A DNA stretch of 64,000 nucleotides, taken from assembly GCA_037367405.1 (NCBI GenBank), contig JAZKJV010002330.1, positions 1 through 64,000 on the forward strand, read 5' to 3'. Origin of the DNA: Ottelia alismoides. Taxonomy: Eukaryota; Streptophyta; Magnoliopsida; Alismatales; Hydrocharitaceae. Numbering within the stretch: position 1 is the first letter of the stretch; each line of letters starts with the position of its first letter. Shown here in pieces: positions 11,669 through 24,240 of the stretch. The position numbers and the translations under genes were made by a program. The notes beneath the pieces are model-generated. The model had not been told where the DNA came from. It made no database searches and saw nothing but the letters and a program-made list of their open reading frames with translations.

Positions 11669-14600
11669 TGATGAATCCACGTTTCATCATCTTTATTCTA
11701 TCATTTTGGCCTTAAAAACCCTAGTAAATGCGTGTAAATAGGCGTAATATAGGCATTTTAGCATTCATGTATAAGTATGTAAATATTGTATAAAATGCGG
11801 TTTTTAAAGCCAAAATAATAGAATAAAGAAAAGAAAAGAAAAAGAATAAAATATTGTAAATATTTTATGACCCGAAACCCCGAGACCTAGGCATCTTGAT
11901 GAATAAGTCGACAAGGAATAAAGTAGGGGAGATAAGGGCCAAATACCTATATTTATTAATTCATTCTTTATTCATTTTGGGACCTATTTTTGGTTCCAAT
12001 TTTTATACATCAAATAAAGAAACTTTGTACATGAAAGTTGTAGATAATTTTATAAAGAAAAATACAAAATTGATTTTCACAGAAAAATAATGTACAGATA
12101 AAAAGTTATGGTCTGAATAAAAATCCAAAATCCCAACTTCCCAGACCCGTATCTCACAAACGACAACTCCAAATGCAGCGTACTCACCTTTAATTGTATA
12201 TAGAAGAAAATAAGCTATTTAATGGTGGTGGTTTCGCATTTGGCGGAGCTACGGTTTGAAAGTTGAGTTTTGGACCCACCTTGTATACTTGTACATATTA
12301 AAATATTCAATTTATTAATTATTTATTATTTTTATAATTTTATATTTTTATAATGTTGTAAATATTACTTATAATAATTATGTGCATTAAAATTAGAATA
12401 AAAACATAAATACAACTCAAATAAAAATACTTGTATACTCAAAACATAGGTATTATACTTACACACATACCTGTATAAACTATACTTATATTTTATTAAT
12501 TATACAAAACACATCAATAAAATAAAATAAAAATAGATTTACATGTATAAAAGTATGTTATAATTATATAAAATAATAAACAAAAATTAATAAAATTAAA
12601 ATACACAAAATAAAAATAAAATACTTAAATATATAGATATATGTACTATAAAGGGCATAAATGCAAACTTGTAAAAATATACTTCATAAAAATAATTAAA
12701 AATCATAATAAAATAATTTATAAAAAAATAAACATTTTTTATTTTATAACCAAAATTTAAATAATTCATTTCCTATTTTTTATCGAATTTATAAGAATTT
12801 TTGCCAAGGTTCTTTTCTGGTTGGTCCACGTGGACCAACCAGATCTCTTCCTTGGTTGACCTCGGTCAACTCTCTGACCGAGGTCTGGCTGCTGTCAGAG
12901 ATGAGTTTTCTTGGACTTCGCGGATTTTTGGAGGCCGATTCTTTCACCATTTGAGGTCGGTCTCTTCACGAGATTTGTAGTCCTACATGTGATCTTACAC
13001 GCCCAAGGCTTGCCTTGGACTTTGGATCGCTGCGCCGCTCGTTATGCCTCGTTGAAGGTGCCCTCTTGACCATGTTTCAAAAACCGCCCAGCCACTTCCA
13101 TTTTCATTTGAACCCTTTTGACCCAAGTTGGACCCTTGCTTTTGGAGCTCTGGATCGATCCCGGTGACAGGGGGATCTCCAGCTCCTTCGCGCAAGGTCG
13201 GGCGAGGGCCGGGAGGCGCTCCATCACCCCCATCTCCGGCGAGAAGCCGTGAGGTCCCATCTCGGGTTATACACCCTCGAGGCCGTCTTTCTTCCTTGTT
13301 TTTCTTTGTTTGGTTAGCTGTTACTCGTAGGTTTTATTTCATGTTATTAGTTAGTTGTTTAACCCATTAAACCGCTACCATCTACCCTCTCGCCGGAGCT
13401 TGCTCCGGCGAGCGTTATTTTCGCCAAACCGCCTTTCACCAACTCGTTTCTCCCCTGGAACCACTCTCTCTCGTCTTGTTTTTGATCTGCAGGTGCCAGG
13501 TGCGCAAAGACCCTCCTGGGGGGGTCGATTTTGTTGCCGCTCAAAGCCCCTGGGGGACGTCCTCCCGCGCCACGCCGCAACGGAGTCCCGGCTGTTCCCC
13601 AGCCATTTTGAGGCCGCTGATCTCTCGAGGAGCCTTCCAGAGGCGTTTGTGTGCTGTTTGATGCAAGAAGGGCAGTCGGTGAGCGGAGGGCGTCCAGATC
13701 TGAACTCGTCGACGACGGGTTCCGCCGCTGTTCTTCCTCAGCCGGCCAGAACCGTCAGATCTTCGGCTGTTCATGGTGGCGCACAGCCTACGTCGGATTA
13801 TCTTTGTTGACCACCGTTGGATCGTGACCCCAGGATCTAATCTCAGCCGCAAGCAACGAAGGGGTACGGGCCCCTAAGATCACGCCACGCGGCATTAGTG
13901 AATTTCTCGCAGCCGTTGGATGCGCGTCTGGTGGGGGTAATTTGCATGATTCGCCCGCGTGCTCTAGTATTTATAGTTTAGCATATAAACTCTTAATTGC
14001 TGTGTCCTGATTTTGTACTATTTATAGAACAAGCCCTTTGACTTGTTAGAATTACAGAACTGTCCTCCCAGGCGCACGTGATCACGCACGTGCTTCCTGG
14101 AGATTTTGCGAGGATAGCCTGGATCTTTTTGATATATGTATTCAGTCCGCGAGTTTTTTATTTAGTAATCATCTTTTTGGAATATTTGCGTCTGGGCCCT
14201 TCAACTTCCTTATATTTCCATTAATGCCCCTGCCAGTATGTATTTTCTTTATGTTGTCTTTAATTCTTTCATGCATCTATAAAATCTAAAAAAATCTCCA
14301 AAAATCATAGTAGAGTCCTGTTGCATAGTAGATTAACGACATATTTTTATTTTTCATAATTATTGCATTTTTATAGTTATTAAAAATAAAAATAGTCATT
14401 TTCAGCCCTGTCTAGATTAGAAAATCACTAAAAAATATAAAAACTCCTCAGAAAAATCCCAAAAAAATATATTTTGTGTCTTTTAGTTTGTTTCAACTCT
14501 CAGCCAAAAAATCATTAAAAATTATAAAACCAAACTCCTAAAAATAACAAAACTCTAAAAACCTTCATAAAAATTTATAAAATTCATAAAAATCCAAAAA

Positions 14601-15340
14601 TTGTGTTTTCTTTTCCTGAATTTTCTTTGATCTGTTATCTTTAAGTGAAAATTAATTTGGAGAATTTTTGTTACTGTTTGCTATTTTATTTCTCCATTTT
14701 AGTTTCAGCCTTGTATTTTCTTCACTGATTTCTTTATTTTGCTAATTAAAAATACCAAAAACATTCTAAAAATTACCCAAAAATCACAAAAACAGTAAAA
14801 AAGTATAAAAAGACCAAAAAGACTTTATTTACTAATTTTTGAATATTTTTATCCACTTTTATAAATCTCCCTTTCTTGCTTTTATTACATTGTCCTTATT
14901 TTCCAATATTGAAAAAGAAAATAGAAAAATATAAATATAAAATATAAAAATCAGAAAATCAAAAATCAAAATACAAAATTATAAAATTAAAAATTAAATA
15001 AAAGAAAATATAAAATTAAAAACCCACAAAAAATACCATAGTAGACACTTGACCACATTCACACAAGTACACTTTTGTGCAATTTTGCCCCGATCTAGCC
15101 TCTCTGCTCCCTGTGTCCGACCTCTACACATACTTGCACTATACACATCTTGTTGTAGAGTTATAATTAAATTTTAACTCCGCACATTTACTTTCATTGC
15201 TTGATTTATTTGTCGTGGGTTAATTGTTGATTAATTCGGGTTTCGTGAGCGGTCGCTCAGCGACACTGTAGTCCCGCCTTGTGTGGACTATTTTGACCCT
15301 CGCAAAATCCTAATTATCACCACTACGCAAATCTCGAGCA
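11669..15340 (+). mobile_element. Long gypsy LTR (copy C), 5' LTR of the 15-kb element
   Basis: It starts TGATGAATCC, and TTTCATCATC follows a few bases on. Blocks shared with D and E follow in the same order: the purine tract around 11825-11850, GTCGACAAGGAATAAAGTAG near 11907, ACATGAAAGTTGTAGATAA near 12029, a G-box palindrome (12817-12842), facing W-boxes (12852-12870), a GC-rich leader (about 13000-13960), an AT-rich stretch and GTCCGACC near 15117. No polypurine tract precedes it. The 3' boundary, between 15300 and 15350, was not fixed because no clear primer-binding site was found. Confidence 0.75.
12817..12842. promoter_or_regulatory. 26-bp palindrome with central G-box (LTR C)
   Basis: A perfect inverted repeat centred on CACGTG, with arms CTGGTTGGTCCAC and GTGGACCAACCAG. 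Just downstream is GTTGACC-TC-GGTCAAC, a pair of facing W-box cores. Copy E keeps a 22-bp palindrome here and copies B and D have altered forms. G-box and W-box cores bind bZIP/bHLH and WRKY factors in plants; activity here is inference. Confidence 0.55.
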
Positions 15341-15389
15341 TTACTCTAATTTGCAGACAAGTCCATGAAGAAGGCTAAGGGTGAAGTCA

Positions 15390-15850
15390 AGAACATTATC
15401 ATCATGATTGAGGGACAAGATTACAAAGTGGACTTCAGTGTCCTTGAGATGGAAATCCACAATGATTGGAGATATTCACATTTCATTCTTGGGTAGCCTT
15501 TCCTTGGTCCGTAAAAGCTTCATTCAGTTACCAGACAGGACTGGCGGAGAAATGGAACTTAAAATGAAGCAGACGAAATGGCAGCAACCTGACTCAGAGT
15601 CTACCACGGATTTCTCTTCATCTTTAGAGGCAGATTGTAGAGTAGTTAGCACCATTTGGGGTATGGAAACATACCCCAGCAGTACTGAGCGAGACTCTCT
15701 CATCTGGAGAAGTCAGAGTTCACGATGCAGTTTGTGAGGTGTTGCCAGAGTTCTTGAGTTATGCATCTCCCTTTTCCCCTTATGACTCAGAGATCCCTTC
15801 AGATATGTAGATTCCATCTTCCTCGGAATATTCAAGGGGGTATAGTTGAC
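15390..15850 (+). pseudogene. gypsy protease region, decayed
   Basis: The frame reads KVDFSVLEMEIHNDW and soon after FILG with a stop and PFLG, matching the end of Tat/Athila-type retropepsin (DFVVL..., ILGRPFL). The catalytic D-S/T-G end is not seen. Several stops and shifts follow. No gag lies between LTR C and this point, so the element lost gag and the protease N-terminus, as did the minus-strand copy at 51551. Confidence 0.6.
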
Positions 15851-16261
15851 AAGTCGAACACGACTTTGGCCGAATTACCTTATTTCTTTAGCGATCGACT
15901 CTTTACACAACAGAGCTGGTGGTAAGCACAACAGAGATAGTTCCACCTTCATGCAACACAGAACAAGATTTAGAGGTAGTTCAGCCTGATTTGATTGACG
16001 ATACATCATTGCCAAAGCTGAAGTCACTAACTCCTTACTTAAGTACGCCTTTCTTGCAGGATCTAAAGATAGATTCCCTACCACCATTAGTTCTAAGTTG
16101 ACTGTAAAACCAGAGCCTATGTTGTTAGAAGTCTTAGAAAAGAAATGCAATGCTATAGGTTGGAGAGTGTCGGATCTCACGGGGATTAACCATGCTCTCT
16201 TTTCACACCATATTTATGTTGAGGATAATGCCAGACCTTCTCGTGAGTTTCAAAGAAGATA

Positions 16262-17010
16262 AAAATCCTAATCTACGGAAAAATAATTAAGAAGGAGATT
16301 GAGAAATTGTGTGGAGTGGGATTTATTAAACCCATTTAAAACTCCAAGTGGGTGGCCCCACTTCATGTAATCTCGAAGAAGTTGGGCATTAAGATGGTCA
16401 CCAACGAGAAGGGCGTAGAGATCACGACACGAGTACCCACGTTGTGGCGTATTTGTGTCGACTACAGATGCCTGAATGTTGCGACCAAGAAAGATCGCAT
16501 TCCCTTTCCTTTTATTGATCAAATTTTGGAGAGACTAGCAGGGAAGTAGATCTTTTGTTTTCTTAACGGGTACTCAGGCTACAATAAGGTATTCATCACC
16601 CCTGAGGATTAGGAAAAGACCATTTTTACATGTCCATTCGTTACTTACACGTTCAGACGCATGCCATTCGGGCTTTGTAACGCCCCAGGCACATTTCAGC
16701 GGTATATGATCGCCATATCTACCAAGATGGTGGGTGGTTTCATGGAGGTCTTCATGGACGATTTCTCGGTCTATGGTGATTCATTCGATTCATGTTTAGC
16801 ATACTTGAATTGAGTTCTTCAAAGGTGCAGGCAGGCAAATCGGGTATTCTTCTGGGAGAAAAGTCATTTCATTATTAAGGAGGTATTGTGTTGGAGCATA
16901 TCCTCTCAAAAAAATGGAATGAACGTTGACTCTGCCAAGGTGGATGTAATCCAAGAAAACTTGATCCATCAACCAATGTGAAGTCAGTAATGTCATTCTT
17001 AGAGCAGTTT
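16262..17010 (+). pseudogene. gypsy reverse transcriptase, decayed
   Basis: Conserved Tat/Athila RT blocks are present in order: NSKWVAPLHVISKK, WRICVDYRCLN, KKDRIPFPFIDQILERLAG, NGYSGYNKV, the RMPFGLCNAPGTFQRYM block and FMDDFSVYGDSFDSC with the catalytic YxDD-type MDD at about 16751-16762. In-frame stops interrupt it (after ERLAGK, in the PED block, and after AYLN). It is the central part of the pol between LTR C and LTR D. Confidence 0.9.
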
Positions 17011-17039
17011 TATAGAAGATTCATTCAAAATTTTCAAAG

Positions 17040-17510
17040 ATTGTCCGTCCACCGACTGAGCTCTTAAGAAAAGACACCAAGTTCATTGTAGATCACAAGT
17101 GTATGGAAGCCTCTGAGCTCTTGAAAAAGATGATTTGTGACTCATCGATCTTACAAGCTCCAGATTAGTCTCTTCCCTTTGAGATCATAACTGATACGTC
17201 TAATTTTGCTATAGGAACTGTAGTAGGTCAAAGGCGAGACGGAATATCGTTTGTTATTCACTACAAGGGTAAAGTTTGATAACAAGCATATAAAAATTAT
17301 ACGGTTACTGAAAAGGAAATGCCTGCACTAGTTTGGACCCTTGAGAAGTTTAGGTCATATATTTTAAGCTCTAAGATGACAATCTATACATATAATACAA
17401 CCATAAGATATTTAATGGAAAAAAGGATGCGAAGGAACATCTTCTTAGGTGGATTTGTTACTCCAAGAGTTTGACTTAGAAATTAAGGATAAACATGGAG
17501 TTAAGAACAT
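17040..17510 (+). pseudogene. gypsy RNase H, decayed
   Basis: The frame reads SLPFEIITDTSNFAIGTVVG followed by QRRDG, which is the retroelement RNase H start with the first catalytic Asp in TDTS. YTVTEKEMPALVWTLEKF follows near 17300, the usual second block. Frames shift several times and the following HLSRLE-type linker near 17515 is degraded. Confidence 0.8.
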
Positions 17511-17689
17511 GATCACTTATCCCGTTTGGAGTTTAAGGATTCCCTTGACATATAGTTGATTAGAGAGACTTTTCCAGATGAGTCGATTTGTGTTGTATCG
17601 ATTCACTTCTGTGGTATGCCAACATGGTGAACTATCTTGTCTCCAAGCAGGTCCCCAATGATTGGACTAGGAGCAGTATTGACTGACCG

Positions 17690-18265
17690 ATCTTATTTAG
17701 AGATGCTATTGATTTTGTACGGACATGCCCAATCTGTCAAAAGATGGGAGGGACAGTTAGCTATAGAGATGAGATGTCCATGCAACCTGTAATTTTCTTT
17801 GATGTTTTTTTATGCATGGGGCATAATATTTATGGGTCCCTATCCCAACAACCAAGGATTTGAGTACATCTTGTTGGCAATATATTATCTCTCAAGATGG
17901 GTCGAGGCTATCCCAACCCGAGCTGCAGATAGTAAGACTATTTGTAAGTTTTTTAAGGATAATATTATTGATAGGTTCGGGGATAATAAGGTTTTGATTT
18001 CAGATGGGGGTAGTTACTTTGTCAATAGAGAAATCTTTAGCTAAGGACTACAAGTTTGAACACAGAGAGACTAATCCTTATCACGCACAGTCTAACGACA
18101 ATGAAGAGGTTTCAAATATAAAGGTGAAAAGTATTTTATAGAAGCTAGTTCGTCTTGATAGGAAGAATTGGTCCCAGCCATTGGATCAAGTTCTGTGGGC
18201 CTACAGGACAACTTACAAGACTCCAATTGGTACTTCACTTTTAGGATGATTTATGGCAAGATATG
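17690..18265 (+). pseudogene. gypsy integrase, decayed and interrupted
   Basis: It has the CPICQKMG half of the zinc-binding end, [20 protein letters not shown] with the usual GIDFMGPF Asp changed, YLSRWVEAIPTRAADSKT, and ISDGGSYFVNREIF, which carries the second catalytic Asp. The later [10 protein letters not shown] / FRMIYGK block is present near 18205-18260 in shifted frames. The coding sequence stops at 18265, where the end of another element is joined. Confidence 0.85.
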
Positions 18266-18344
18266 TGAAGTATACGGGGAAAAATCCTCAAGCGCATCAC
18301 GGAAGTGTGATGATCGCATCGAATGCGATCGGGAGCGACTAGTC
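18266..18344 (-). mobile_element. 79-bp end of the S module inserted in integrase
   Basis: Starts TGAAGTATACGGGGAAAAAT, followed by CCTCAAGCGCATCAC. This matches the outer ends of the S modules at 57227 and (reversed) 60438. It is joined to the gypsy integrase right after the YGKIC block. Beyond 18344 the match stops. It is read as the 3' end of a Copia-type LTR in minus orientation; no target duplication could be set. Confidence 0.6.
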
Positions 18345-20721
18345 TTAATGATAGTCATTATGGGTTAATGACGTCTTAACCCTCCTTACTTCTTTTTCTT
18401 TCGAAAACCATAACAAATCGAAACGAAGTCCGATTCACACGAAACAAATTCCGTTGGTTTTCTCTTGACGAGTCGGATCTTATGATATACAATCTAAGAG
18501 ATGCCAAGTTCATGGCTTTACAGTATCTCACCCTAAGTATAGGGGGAGACAACCCGAGCTGTGATCTGTTTATCTGTTTATTCCCACCCTTGACCCTTCC
18601 TACTTTGTGTACTGTCTGCTATACTTAGGATTATTTGATCTTAAGTATAGGGGGGGTCGATCACCTTCTTATTCATTTATCTCTTCATTCTTTCATTCCT
18701 TATTCTTTAGTCATTGTAGTATAGGCTTTTCTATACTCAGTACGAGTTATGTCTTCTCTTTTTCTCTTCGATTTATGAGGACATAGCTCATGCTAAGTAT
18801 ATGAGGCCGTATATACTCTGTATATACTTTAGCCATAACTCGTACTTTCATATTAATTATTAATAAATATAGCTAAATATACTATATACATACATTTACA
18901 TTTCATTAAAAATCATTTAATAACAACAGTCATTCCTCAAAATGTTTTTGTATTTACTGATTAATAAATCAGGTTAAAAATATTTTTGCAAAATGATTTG
19001 AAAAATGGTGTGAACCGTTTGGAGAACTTTCTTTGAAATGTTTTCAACCTTTGTACAAATATTTTTATTTGCAAAAATTCTTTTCTTTGTGTGAACTAAA
19101 GGATTTGAAAACCTATTTGCAAATGATTTTGAAAATTTTTGTAAAAATATTTTGAAAAATGTATATATTATTTGAAAAATCTTTGCAAAATAGCTTTCAA
19201 ATCTTTGTAAATATTTGCAAAAATTATTTTATACTATAGTTTTGAAAATTATTTTCAAAATAAATTTGAGGAATGAATGTATCATTAAAATAGGAATAAT
19301 ATATGTATATAAATCAAAATAAATTTTTTTATCAATTGTATGTATGTACCTAAATAAATTACTTTGTTAAAACCCATAAATTCTTTGAAATTTTTAATTC
19401 TTGTAAAATAAAGAAGTACGCCAGTGTAAATAGCTGTATATAGTTTATACCTTGTGCCCAAATTCTTTTTATTTGCAAAAATTGCTTGTGTAAAACTTCT
19501 TCTTATTTTTTTTTAATATTCTTTAAAAAATTGCATCATTCTTTACATCATTGTACATAGCATTTGCATAGCATTCATATTCTTTTCAATTGAGCTTGAT
19601 GATTGAACTAGTCCAATAAAGTCTAAGATTGGAGCTTGGTTGGGCCTTACTACACCTAACTGCACTTGAACCTTATACTTTAGGTCTAATAGGACTTAAT
19701 CCTTTGAGACTCAGGGTTGGGTTCAAGTCACCTCAACTGACTAACTAGAACTTCTCGAGACACATGTATGACTCTTGTCGGCCATGACCTAACTTGGACA
19801 CTTGCACCTTTCACTTGGCTCAACTCAGTTGGAGTGGTGAGGGGGTTGGATTTGCTAGTCTGAGATGCACACGGGTGGAAACATTCATCCTCGTCTAGGG
19901 AGGGAAGTGCACCCCAACCTGGTCCAGTTCTAATGAAGTCTAAAGACAGGAGAGTGTGGGTTGCAATAAAGCTTCAAAAGAGGGATAGTCTTCTGGCTCA
20001 AGAGGAAAAAGTCCTTATGTAAATGCTGTTGTGAATAGTATGTTGGAAAAAAATGGAAAAGAAAAAAACTCCAAAAAAGTAGACATGCTTATAAATAAAA
20101 ATAAAAATGCCTGTCGGAGTATGTATATATGTTGTATAGAAAATAAGCAAGCTTGAGCATCAAAGTTATACCATGTGAGCCTGCAGCTGGATGACTTGAC
20201 TACGCTGGTCAGACATCCCGGGATAGGTAGCTACACAGGCTACTGTCCATTCTTATCTCCACCTCCTCCTCTTGAGTTGGATGCCACTTGAACCTAGAAG
20301 GGAATACCCCGCTCCTCGAGGACAGAGTGTTGGATTAGAGAATCATTGGGTTGTCATTATGGAGAAGTCAATCTCTTTGTCATTTCAGTTGGGGAGAGCC
20401 ACTATCACTTATATTGTACAAGTCAGCTTCATAGTCATAAGGGTTTGCGTGTGATGTAGGCTAGTTCTTACATGGCTATTGAGGTGGTTTGAATCGAGTT
20501 CTGTGATTCTCGAAGGCTATTGTGTTTTAAATTTGATTTCCGACAAGGTTCCACACACATTCTTACACTAGGTCTAACCTGAGCTCCAAACTTTGACTTT
20601 TTACAGATAAGTTTAATAATCATGATCAATTCCATTTATTCTTTGATTCTTTCTTTTTCTTTTCTTCTTATTCTTTATTTTTTGTACTTATTGTATAAGT
20701 ATTTACTAGGGACTAGCAAAG
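18345..20721 (+). other. Non-coding 3' internal region of the gypsy element
   Basis: Mostly AT-rich spacer between the broken integrase and the 3' LTR. Two purine tracts (TAAGTATAGGGGGAG near 18533 and AAGTATAGGGGGGG near 18642) resemble the polypurine tract before LTR D and may be remains of extra tracts. The 60-codon frame at 20272 has no recognised motif. The last 190 bp (from about 20546) are repeated before LTR E. Confidence 0.5.
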
Positions 20722-20736
20722 GCAAGTATATGGGGG
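20722..20736 (+). other. Polypurine tract before LTR D
   Basis: GCAAGTATATGGGGG directly before TGATGAATCT. A similar GGCAAGTATAG tract occurs before LTR E. It primes plus-strand synthesis and identifies D as a 3' LTR. Confidence 0.7.
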
Positions 20737-22600
20737 TGATGAATCTCCATTTCATCACCTGTATTATATCATTTTGACCTTAAAAACTCTAGCAAATGCA
20801 TGTAAATAGCCTCAATTTGTGCATAATAGCAACCATTATTTATTGTATTATTTGTATATAAAATAAGGTTTTAATGCCAACATTTTAGAATAAAGAGAAG
20901 AAAAGAAAAAGGAATAAAATATTGAAAATATTTTATGACCCTAACCCCGAGACCAAGTCCAGAATGGAGTTGGTCGACAAGGAATAAAGTAGGGGGAGAT
21001 AAGGACCATAAATACAACATTTATTTATTTATTAATTATGTATTTTTGACACCTATTATATATTCCATTATTTATTTATAAAATAAAGAAACTCTGTACA
21101 TAAAAGTTGTAGATAATAATGTAAATACAAATACAAAATTAAGTTTGTACAAAAATAATACACTGTGTACATTTTATACACGAAATAAAAAGCCAAAAAC
21201 CAAACTTCACAGACCCATATCATTCAAATAAAAACTCAAAACATAGCAAAATCACCTCTAATTGTATATAACTTTTCACAAACTATTTAATGGTGGTGGT
21301 TTTATATTTTTTTGGAGTTACTGTGTAGAAGTTAGGTTTTGGGCCCCTATTGTACATTCTACTGATTAAAATATTCAATTTATTTATTTCATTATTTTTA
21401 TAAATTCATATTTTTTTATAATTTTGTAAATATTATGTATAACACATCTACATATTAAAAATAGAATAAAATCTAAAGGAAAATGTAAAATAAAATAAGT
21501 CTATGAAATACATAGACAAAATACCTATGTTATTATATGTATATAAATAAAAGGGGAACATATTCTTTAATTCTTTATTCTTTTATATTTTTCTAATGTT
21601 GTAAATATTATATAGACTCTAATAAAAATATAAAACTAAAATAAAACTCAATAAAATACATTAAAATAAAATAGTATACATAAAACATAGATAAAATACC
21701 TATAAATATACTTACATAATACACATACTTATTTATTTAAGTGTACAAATAACATCATAAAAATCAAATAAAAAAATATATTTATACTCACAAAATAAGT
21801 TATAAATATATAAAATAATAGAATAAAATAATAAATAAAATAAACAAACTAAAATAAAAATGTATAAAATACATGTAATAATACCTATAAATAACCCATT
21901 GAAAATAAACTTGTAATAAAATACACCAAAAAATAAATAAAAATCATAATAAAATACTACATAAAATAATAAACATTTTTTTTATTTTATACTCAAAATT
22001 TAATAAAATCGTTTGCTATTTCAAATTAAATATTCTTTAATAAATTAGGTTGTTTTGTCACCTAGCAAGTGACGTGGCCCAATGTGGCCACGTGAACCAT
22101 TGACCTTGGTCAACTTGACCTCCAGCCGTCTGAAGTGATGCGACCCGTCTTCTCCCCGCTCTTCCGCTAATTTTTGCGACCGTTCTGTCCATCAATCAGT
22201 GTTGCATTCTTCAGTCGAAATGCTCCTGGATCATTGTACATTCATGCCTCATCCATAGATCTATTGTATATACATTGGATTCATTCGACCTAAGCCGGTC
22301 AAATAAGGGCACCATCATTGTGTATAAATAAACACTTCCGTCTTCCTTCTCAAATTTGGTCACTCTTCAACCCTTGAAACCCCACAACCTCGGCCAAAGA
22401 GAGCATCCCTGTAACAGAGGGAGAACACCTGAGGTCCACGGCGGTCGAAGGCGGGCGGAGGTGCACCCAAGCCACCGCTCCAGCGAGGCCCTGCTCCTTG
22501 GCCCCATGCCAAGTTTGAGCTGCTTTTTTTTATTTTTAGGTAAATTTTCATTCACGTATTTTATTTATGCATTTAGTTTAGTAGTTATGGTAATGTTTTT
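20737..22600 (+). mobile_element. gypsy 3' LTR (copy D), truncated
   Basis: It starts TGATGAATCTCC, with TTTCATCACC following. It parallels copy C block by block (purine tract, GTCGACAAGGAATAAAGTAG near 20971, TAATGGTGGTGGTTT near 21289, CACGTG near 22090, W-box pair near 22100). It breaks off around 22560-22630 in the GC-rich leader, where internal sequence of another copy begins. About 1.7 kb of LTR is missing. Confidence 0.75.
22323..22330 (+). promoter_or_regulatory. TATA box of LTR D
   Basis: TATAAATA some 230 bp after the G-box, at the start of the GC-rich leader, in the same place as the motif in copy E. Probable core promoter of the LTR. Confidence 0.5.
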
Positions 22601-22812
22601 GCGTGAAATCCCCAATTCGTATACACCTCTAAGTGGTTCCACACACATCATTACTCTAAAGGTATTCTTTGAGCTCCATACTTTGACATTATTAAAACAA
22701 ATTTAAAAGCAAAAGTTACTCCAAGTTATTCCTTTTTATTTTATTTATTTTCTTCTCCACACTTATAGGCATAAGTGTTTGCCAGGGACTAGCAAAGGCA
22801 AGTATAGACGGG
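22601..22812 (+). mobile_element. 3' internal tail of a second gypsy copy
   Basis: From about 22633 the sequence (GGTTCCACACACAT, then GAGCTCCATACTTTGAC) matches 20546 onward, the region just upstream of LTR D, and it ends with GGGACTAGCAAAGGCAAGTA and a polypurine tract at LTR E. So a second copy's 3' end has been joined to truncated LTR D. Confidence 0.7.
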
Positions 22813-23976
22813 TGATGAATCTCCATGCCATTACCTTTATTCTTTCATTTAGCCTTTGAACCCTAGATAAATGCATGAATGTATCATTAATTTGTCAAAA
22901 TAAATGAGCATTAATTTGTACAAAATACTGTATGTTTATTGTAGTTATCGCCAAAATAAAAGAATAAAGGAAAGAAAAGAAAAAGAGCAAGGTGCCAAGG
23001 ACACTGAAGTGACTCTAGCCCTCAAGATTCAGTCATCATGATAACTTAGTCGACAAGGAATAAAGTAGGCAGAGATAGGGCGACTAATTGTAGAGAAAAT
23101 GCAGAATGAATTACTCTACAAAAAGGTCAATAATTACTTTTTGAGACCTATTTTATTCTTTATTAATTACACCCCAAATAATGAAAATTTGTATATGAAA
23201 ATTGTAGATAATAATTTATAGAAAAATACAAAATTTATTTTACATAAAAATAATATACAGTGTACAATCTGTACACGAAATAAAATGCCAAAAGCAAAAC
23301 TTCACATATCCATATCTCCCAAATAAAATCTCAAAATATATCAAAATCACCTTTAACTGTATACATTTTTTAATAGGAAATTAATGAAGGTGATTTCTAA
23401 TATTTTGGAGTTAAGGTGCGAAAGTAAGGTTTTGGACCCCTATTATATAATTTACATGATTAAAATAATTATTTTATTTATTCTTTATAATTTAATAATT
23501 TTATATTTTTTATAATTTTGTAAATATTATTTGTAACATATGTACATATTAAAATTGGAATAAAAAGACAAAGAAAACACTAAAATAAAATATGTATATA
23601 AATTATATAGATGAATATACAATAGCGATACCTATGTAATAAATACACCTATTTATTTAAGTGTATATAATATATCAAAAAATTATAAAAAATATATTTA
23701 AGTATATAAAAACAGGTTATAATTTTATAAAATAACAAAATAAAATAATAAAATTTAAAATATAGATTAAAAATAAAATACTAAAACAAAGGTAAATATA
23801 CCTATATTTATACCCTAAAAAATAACTTGTAAATAAACACCTCTAAAAAATAAATAAAAATGCGCATAAAATACTACAGAAAATTAGAAACATTTTTTAT
23901 TTTATAAGTTCAAAATAATAAAATCAAATTCTATTTAATATTCATTTTCCAAGGCATTTTTGCCTTGGAATTTCCT

Positions 23977-23998
23977 GGTTGGTCCACGTGGACCAACC
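23977..23998. promoter_or_regulatory. 22-bp palindrome with central G-box (LTR E)
   Basis: Perfect inverted repeat around CACGTG, with arms GGTTGGTCCAC and GTGGACCAACC. Same place as in copy C, 250 bp before the TATA box. Confidence 0.55.
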
Positions 23999-24232
23999 GG
24001 GCGTTATTTTGTTAACCATAGGTCAACTATCCGGCCTCCCTTCTGACACCTGGCAAAATTCACGAGGCCGCCCTTTTCACCATTTTCTCCACACCTCTTC
24101 CTTCACTCATTACCATCGAGACCACTACCATCCTGTAGCCCCTTCGTCCCTCATCCACGTCCATCCTTGCGTCTCCACCTACCCCAGCTCGATCACACAT
24201 CATCGCCCATCGAAACTTGCTCAAAAAACATC

Positions 24233-24240
24233 TATAAATA
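24233..24240 (+). promoter_or_regulatory. TATA box of LTR E
   Basis: TATAAATA followed by a C-rich leader. It matches the location in copy D and is a likely core promoter. Confidence 0.5.

Noticed and set aside
13042..13852. Overlapping frames up to 151 codons
   Set aside because: They lie in the GC-rich leader of LTR C; no conservation of reading with the same part of LTRs D and E.
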